Of a stretch of DNA of 17,518 nucleotides, positions 15,632 through 17,518 are shown in pieces (position 1 is the first letter of the stretch; the number at the start of each line of letters is the position of its first letter). Source of the DNA: Clostridia bacterium (lineage in GTDB: Bacteria > Bacillota > Clostridia > Oscillospirales > CAG-272); contig JAGDCE010000018.1 in assembly GCA_017958705.1 (NCBI GenBank), forward strand, positions 1 through 17,518. Reading direction: 5' to 3'. The notes under the pieces are model-generated. The model saw only the letters and a list, made by a program, of their open reading frames with translations, was not told the origin of the DNA and searched no databases. Both the position numbers and the translations under genes were made by a program.

Positions 15632-15700
15632 ATATCCGTACAACGTCTTTAATTGCTGTTTTATACCATAGATCAAAAAACTTTTATCGACACCGGACAT

Positions 15701-15728
15701 TTGAAGAGTTTTATCGTCTTTATATATG
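15701..15728 (+). promoter_or_regulatory. Possible promoter of the ECF sigma operon
   Basis: TTGAAG (15701-15706), about 16 bp, TATATG (15723-15728) in a TATATATG stretch. Spacing and boxes are only moderate, and an ECF-type self-regulated promoter in 15640-15740 is equally possible. The rest of 15632-15757 holds no gene. Confidence 0.3.
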
Positions 15729-15757
15729 AAGGCGCCTGAAACTTCCGGGGAGGTGAT

Positions 15758-16339
15758 ATGTTTGTGAAGCGTTTCTCAGTTAAGGAAGACAATGAAATAG
15801 TAGACCTTTATTTAAACAGAGATGAAAACGCCGTTACAGAAACAGAAAACAAGTATAAAAACTTTATTTTTTCCGTATGCAACGGCATACTCCGGCAAAA
15901 GCAAGACAGCGAAGAATGCGTTAATACCGTTTACCAAAAAATATGGGAATCGATACCGCCGGAGCGGCCGGATGATTTGAAAGCTTTTATTGCCCGTATT
16001 GCGAGAACGACCGCGATAGATTGCTTCAGATCGAACAACAGGCAAAAACGAAACGCCGGGGTCATCGATTCGCTTGACGATTACGCGGATTTTCTTGCAG
16101 CTGATTATTCGGTTGAAGATGAAATCGACGCAAATGATCTGGCGAACTTACTTAACGGCTTTTTAAAGGGGCTTCCCGACAGAGATCGTGTCTGTTTTGT
16201 CAAGCGATACTATTTCAACTGTTCCTACAGAGAAATAGAAAAGCAAACCCACATACCCAGAAGCACAGTTTACACAATACTTGAAAAAGTGAAAAAAGAA
16301 TTGAAAGAAAAACTGTCAAAGGAGGGTTATTTATCATGA
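15758..16339 (+). CDS. ECF-type sigma-70 family RNA polymerase sigma factor
   Basis: 193 residues. The start ATG at 15758 follows GGGGAGGTGAT. Region 2 (about 27-97) includes ECVNTVYQKIWE and AFIARIARTTAIDCFRSNNR, the -10 recognition and melting helices. Region 4 (about 133-187) has LPDRDRVCFVKRYYFNCSYR followed by a helix-turn-helix ending in IPRSTVYTILEKVKKELKEK, the -35 reader. There is no region 3, so it is an ECF (group 4) factor. Its stop overlaps the start of the membrane protein gene that follows (ATGA), the usual arrangement of a sigma factor and its anti-sigma. Codons are AT-rich compared with the ATPase genes. The target genes and stimulus are unknown. Confidence 0.9.
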   Translation: MFVKRFSVKEDNEIVDLYLNRDENAVTETENKYKNFIFSVCNGILRQKQDSEECVNTVYQKIWESIPPERPDDLKAFIARIARTTAIDCFRSNNRQKRNAGVIDSLDDYADFLAADYSVEDEIDANDLANLLNGFLKGLPDRDRVCFVKRYYFNCSYREIEKQTHIPRSTVYTILEKVKKELKEKLSKEGYLS

Positions 16340-17130
16340 CAGAAGGAACTTTCAGCGCCGCAATCGACAGAATCGATCCGGCTTACGTCTCGGAAGCTTT
16401 GAATTATTCCGGAAAAATCAAAAAAATAAAACGTTCAACCGTTTTGAAAATCGCGTCTGTCGCCGCTTGTTTTGCAATAGTTTTAGTCAGCGTTCTTGCA
16501 ATCACTATGAGAAAAACTCCTGTTGAAGGCAATATTTCTACTGATGAATTTGGACAAGAAATGATTGTTGCCCCTGTTGCTTCCGGAAAAGAAACCACAG
16601 GACATAAAATTGGCATAAAATGCTATTCATTTTATCCTGAAAACACCATAAATCTTGATGTTTTTATGTCTCAAACTTACAGCGAGAGAGAGACGTTGGA
16701 CGGTTATCCCGTACTTGAAATATATCAAGAAACAGGAGAAAAAAACAGCGTAAGAATAAATGGAATAAGCGAAAGATTTGAAAAAAAATTTGAACTTGAT
16801 GATCTTAAATACTTGGGTACGAATTCAATAAGAAATGATGTTTTTGACGGATACAGCGAAAAAGTCTCACTTGATTTTAGCAATGTTGAGTTTGGGCAAA
16901 CAATAAAAATCTATTTTTCATATGGTTTCTTTTATTACAAAGGCAATCCGTATAATCAAAGTCAACCGGACAATTCATGGTGCGGAATGCGTCGCTCTCT
17001 GTACTTTTATTGCGGAGAAAACGGCGTATCTGTCGGTTCGAACAGTATTGATGAGGCGTTTTCTAATTACGAAAAGTGTAATGAAAAATTGAGAGAATAC
17101 TGGCACAACCCGCCCGTAAGAAATAACTAA
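16336..17130 (+). CDS. Membrane-anchored putative anti-sigma factor
   Basis: 264 residues. A short cytosolic N-terminus (1-35; FSAAIDRIDPAYVSEALNYS resembles the start of proteins that follow ECF sigma genes in Clostridia), one transmembrane helix (about 36-58) and an extracytoplasmic part of about 205 residues rich in Tyr, Phe and Asn. I see no zinc-binding HxxxCxxC motif, so it is not a ZAS-type anti-sigma. Role as anti-sigma rests on the ATGA overlap with the sigma gene and the topology; the outer domain (possible beta-rich sensor) matches no family I recognise. The second half is very AT-rich: the 60 bases from 16741 hold only 15 G or C. Confidence 0.65.
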   Translation: MTEGTFSAAIDRIDPAYVSEALNYSGKIKKIKRSTVLKIASVAACFAIVLVSVLAITMRKTPVEGNISTDEFGQEMIVAPVASGKETTGHKIGIKCYSFYPENTINLDVFMSQTYSERETLDGYPVLEIYQETGEKNSVRINGISERFEKKFELDDLKYLGTNSIRNDVFDGYSEKVSLDFSNVEFGQTIKIYFSYGFFYYKGNPYNQSQPDNSWCGMRRSLYFYCGENGVSVGSNSIDEAFSNYEKCNEKLREYWHNPPVRNN

Positions 17131-17142
17131 GAAATCATAGTT

Positions 17143-17187
17143 AAAAAATACACGGCGAAGTGTGAGACTTCGCCGTGTATTTTTTTG
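17143..17187. terminator. Bidirectional terminator with 19-bp perfect stem
   Basis: 17143-17161 (AAAAAATACACGGCGAAGT) pairs perfectly with 17167-17185 around the loop GTGAG, with A- and T-runs on the two sides. It closes the sigma/anti-sigma operon on the plus strand and the surface protein gene on the minus strand. Confidence 0.95.
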
Positions 17188-17232
17188 AATTTCTATTTTC
17201 GAGCGAGGACCGCCCGATCAGCTTTCTTTCTT

Positions 17233-17518
17233 TTATTTTACCTTTTTCGCTATGAAAGCGCCGGCAAGCGTTACGCACGCGACTGCCGCGATCGCTATGA
17301 TCGCCGCGTCGGCGGTGTGCGGGTTGTCACCGGAGGGCTGAGACGGAGCGTCCGTGGTCGGGGCGTCGGTCGTCGGAGCTTCGGTCGTCTCGGGATCCGT
17401 CGTCGGAGCTTCGGTAGTCGGGGTTTCCTCAACAAACTTGATCTCGGCTTTGAGGAACGCGCCGCCGTTGCTGCTGCCGTTGCCGTGGTCGCCTACGAAC
17501 AGGCAGTCGCCGCCGTAC
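17233..17518 (-). CDS. C-terminal part of a surface-anchored protein (5' end outside window)
   Basis: The last 94 residues of a minus-strand gene, read from the window edge to TAA at 17235-17233. The visible part starts with a glycine/asparagine-rich end of an outer domain (DCLFVGDHGNGSSNGGAFLK) and AEIKFVEE. A Pro/Thr-rich stalk with the repeats TTEAPTTDPE, TTEAPTTDAP, TTDAP follows, then NPHTAD, a hydrophobic helix (AAIIAIAAVACVTLAGAFI) and the tail AKKVK. NPHTAD plus helix plus basic tail resembles a degenerate sorting signal, but it may simply be a membrane anchor. The exported domain is unidentified. The layout parallels the cohesin protein at 4512-5468. Confidence 0.8.
   Translation of the reverse strand, partial: YGGDCLFVGDHGNGSSNGGAFLKAEIKFVEETPTTEAPTTDPETTEAPTTDAPTTDAPSQPSGDNPHTADAAIIAIAAVACVTLAGAFIAKKVK
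17371..17415 (-). repeat. Two direct copies of a 15-base unit in the stalk region
   Basis: CGTCGGAGCTTCGGT occurs at 17371-17385 and 17401-17415, a 30-bp period that encodes the repeated TTEAPTTD decapeptide of the surface protein stalk. Confidence 0.8.

Noticed and set aside
17206..17215. Ten-base match (AGGACCGCCC) to the terminator stem at 4486-4495
   Set aside because: Short GC-rich coincidence with no paired arm at the second site.
1..17518. CRISPR array, transposase, tRNA or rRNA
   Set aside because: I looked for regularly spaced repeats, cas genes, insertion-sequence ends and tRNA-like arms on both strands and saw none that I could support.

Overview
The window looks like a piece of chromosome from a GC-rich, low-motility-gene-context Gram-positive anaerobe of the Clostridia (Oscillospiraceae/Ruminococcaceae-like). 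The reasons are: strong AGGAGG-type ribosome binding sites before most genes, near-consensus sigma-A promoters (TTGAct, 17 bp, TATAAT), cohesin and dockerin surface proteins with Thr/Asp-rich linkers, a Na+-type V-ATPase operon in the Enterococcus ntp order, and an ECF sigma/anti-sigma pair of clostridial style. UGA and UAA end all 18 genes whose stop lies in the window; UAG ends none. The taxonomic placement is inference.

Left part (1-4511): the end of an amidohydrolase gene, then a CARF-nuclease gene of the Card1/DUF1887 type on the minus strand with no CRISPR or cas gene beside it. It is transcribed divergently from a cytoplasmic SGNH acetylesterase gene; the two consensus promoters sit back to back, with -35 boxes 10 bp apart. 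A PPP-type metallophosphatase with its own consensus promoter follows on the minus strand. Intrinsic terminators separate the convergent pairs.

Middle-left (4512-6984): a two-gene minus-strand operon. The first gene encodes a secreted transglutaminase-like protein ending in a dockerin. The second, translationally coupled through an ATGA overlap, encodes a cohesin-like domain on a long Thr/Asp/Glu-rich stalk with a C-terminal membrane anchor. Together they look like a self-contained enzyme plus its surface docking site.

Middle-right (6985-15631): a regulatory region with five TTAAG-type hexamers at exactly 10-bp period, followed by the V-type ATPase operon ntpF-I-K-E-C-G-A-B-D and an intrinsic terminator. 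The proteolipid keeps the Na+-binding residues known from Enterococcus hirae NtpK. The ntpI gene carries a single in-frame UAG at its codon 80 with the reading frame otherwise intact over about 628 codons.

Right end (15632-17518): an AT-richer ECF sigma factor and membrane-bound putative anti-sigma pair, a perfect bidirectional terminator, and the C-terminal end of another surface protein with a TTEAPTTD-type linker and membrane anchor on the minus strand.

Most worth a second look: the amber codon in ntpI, the phased dyad-symmetric operator array upstream of the ATPase, the orphan CARF nuclease, and the coupled dockerin-transglutaminase/cohesin pair.
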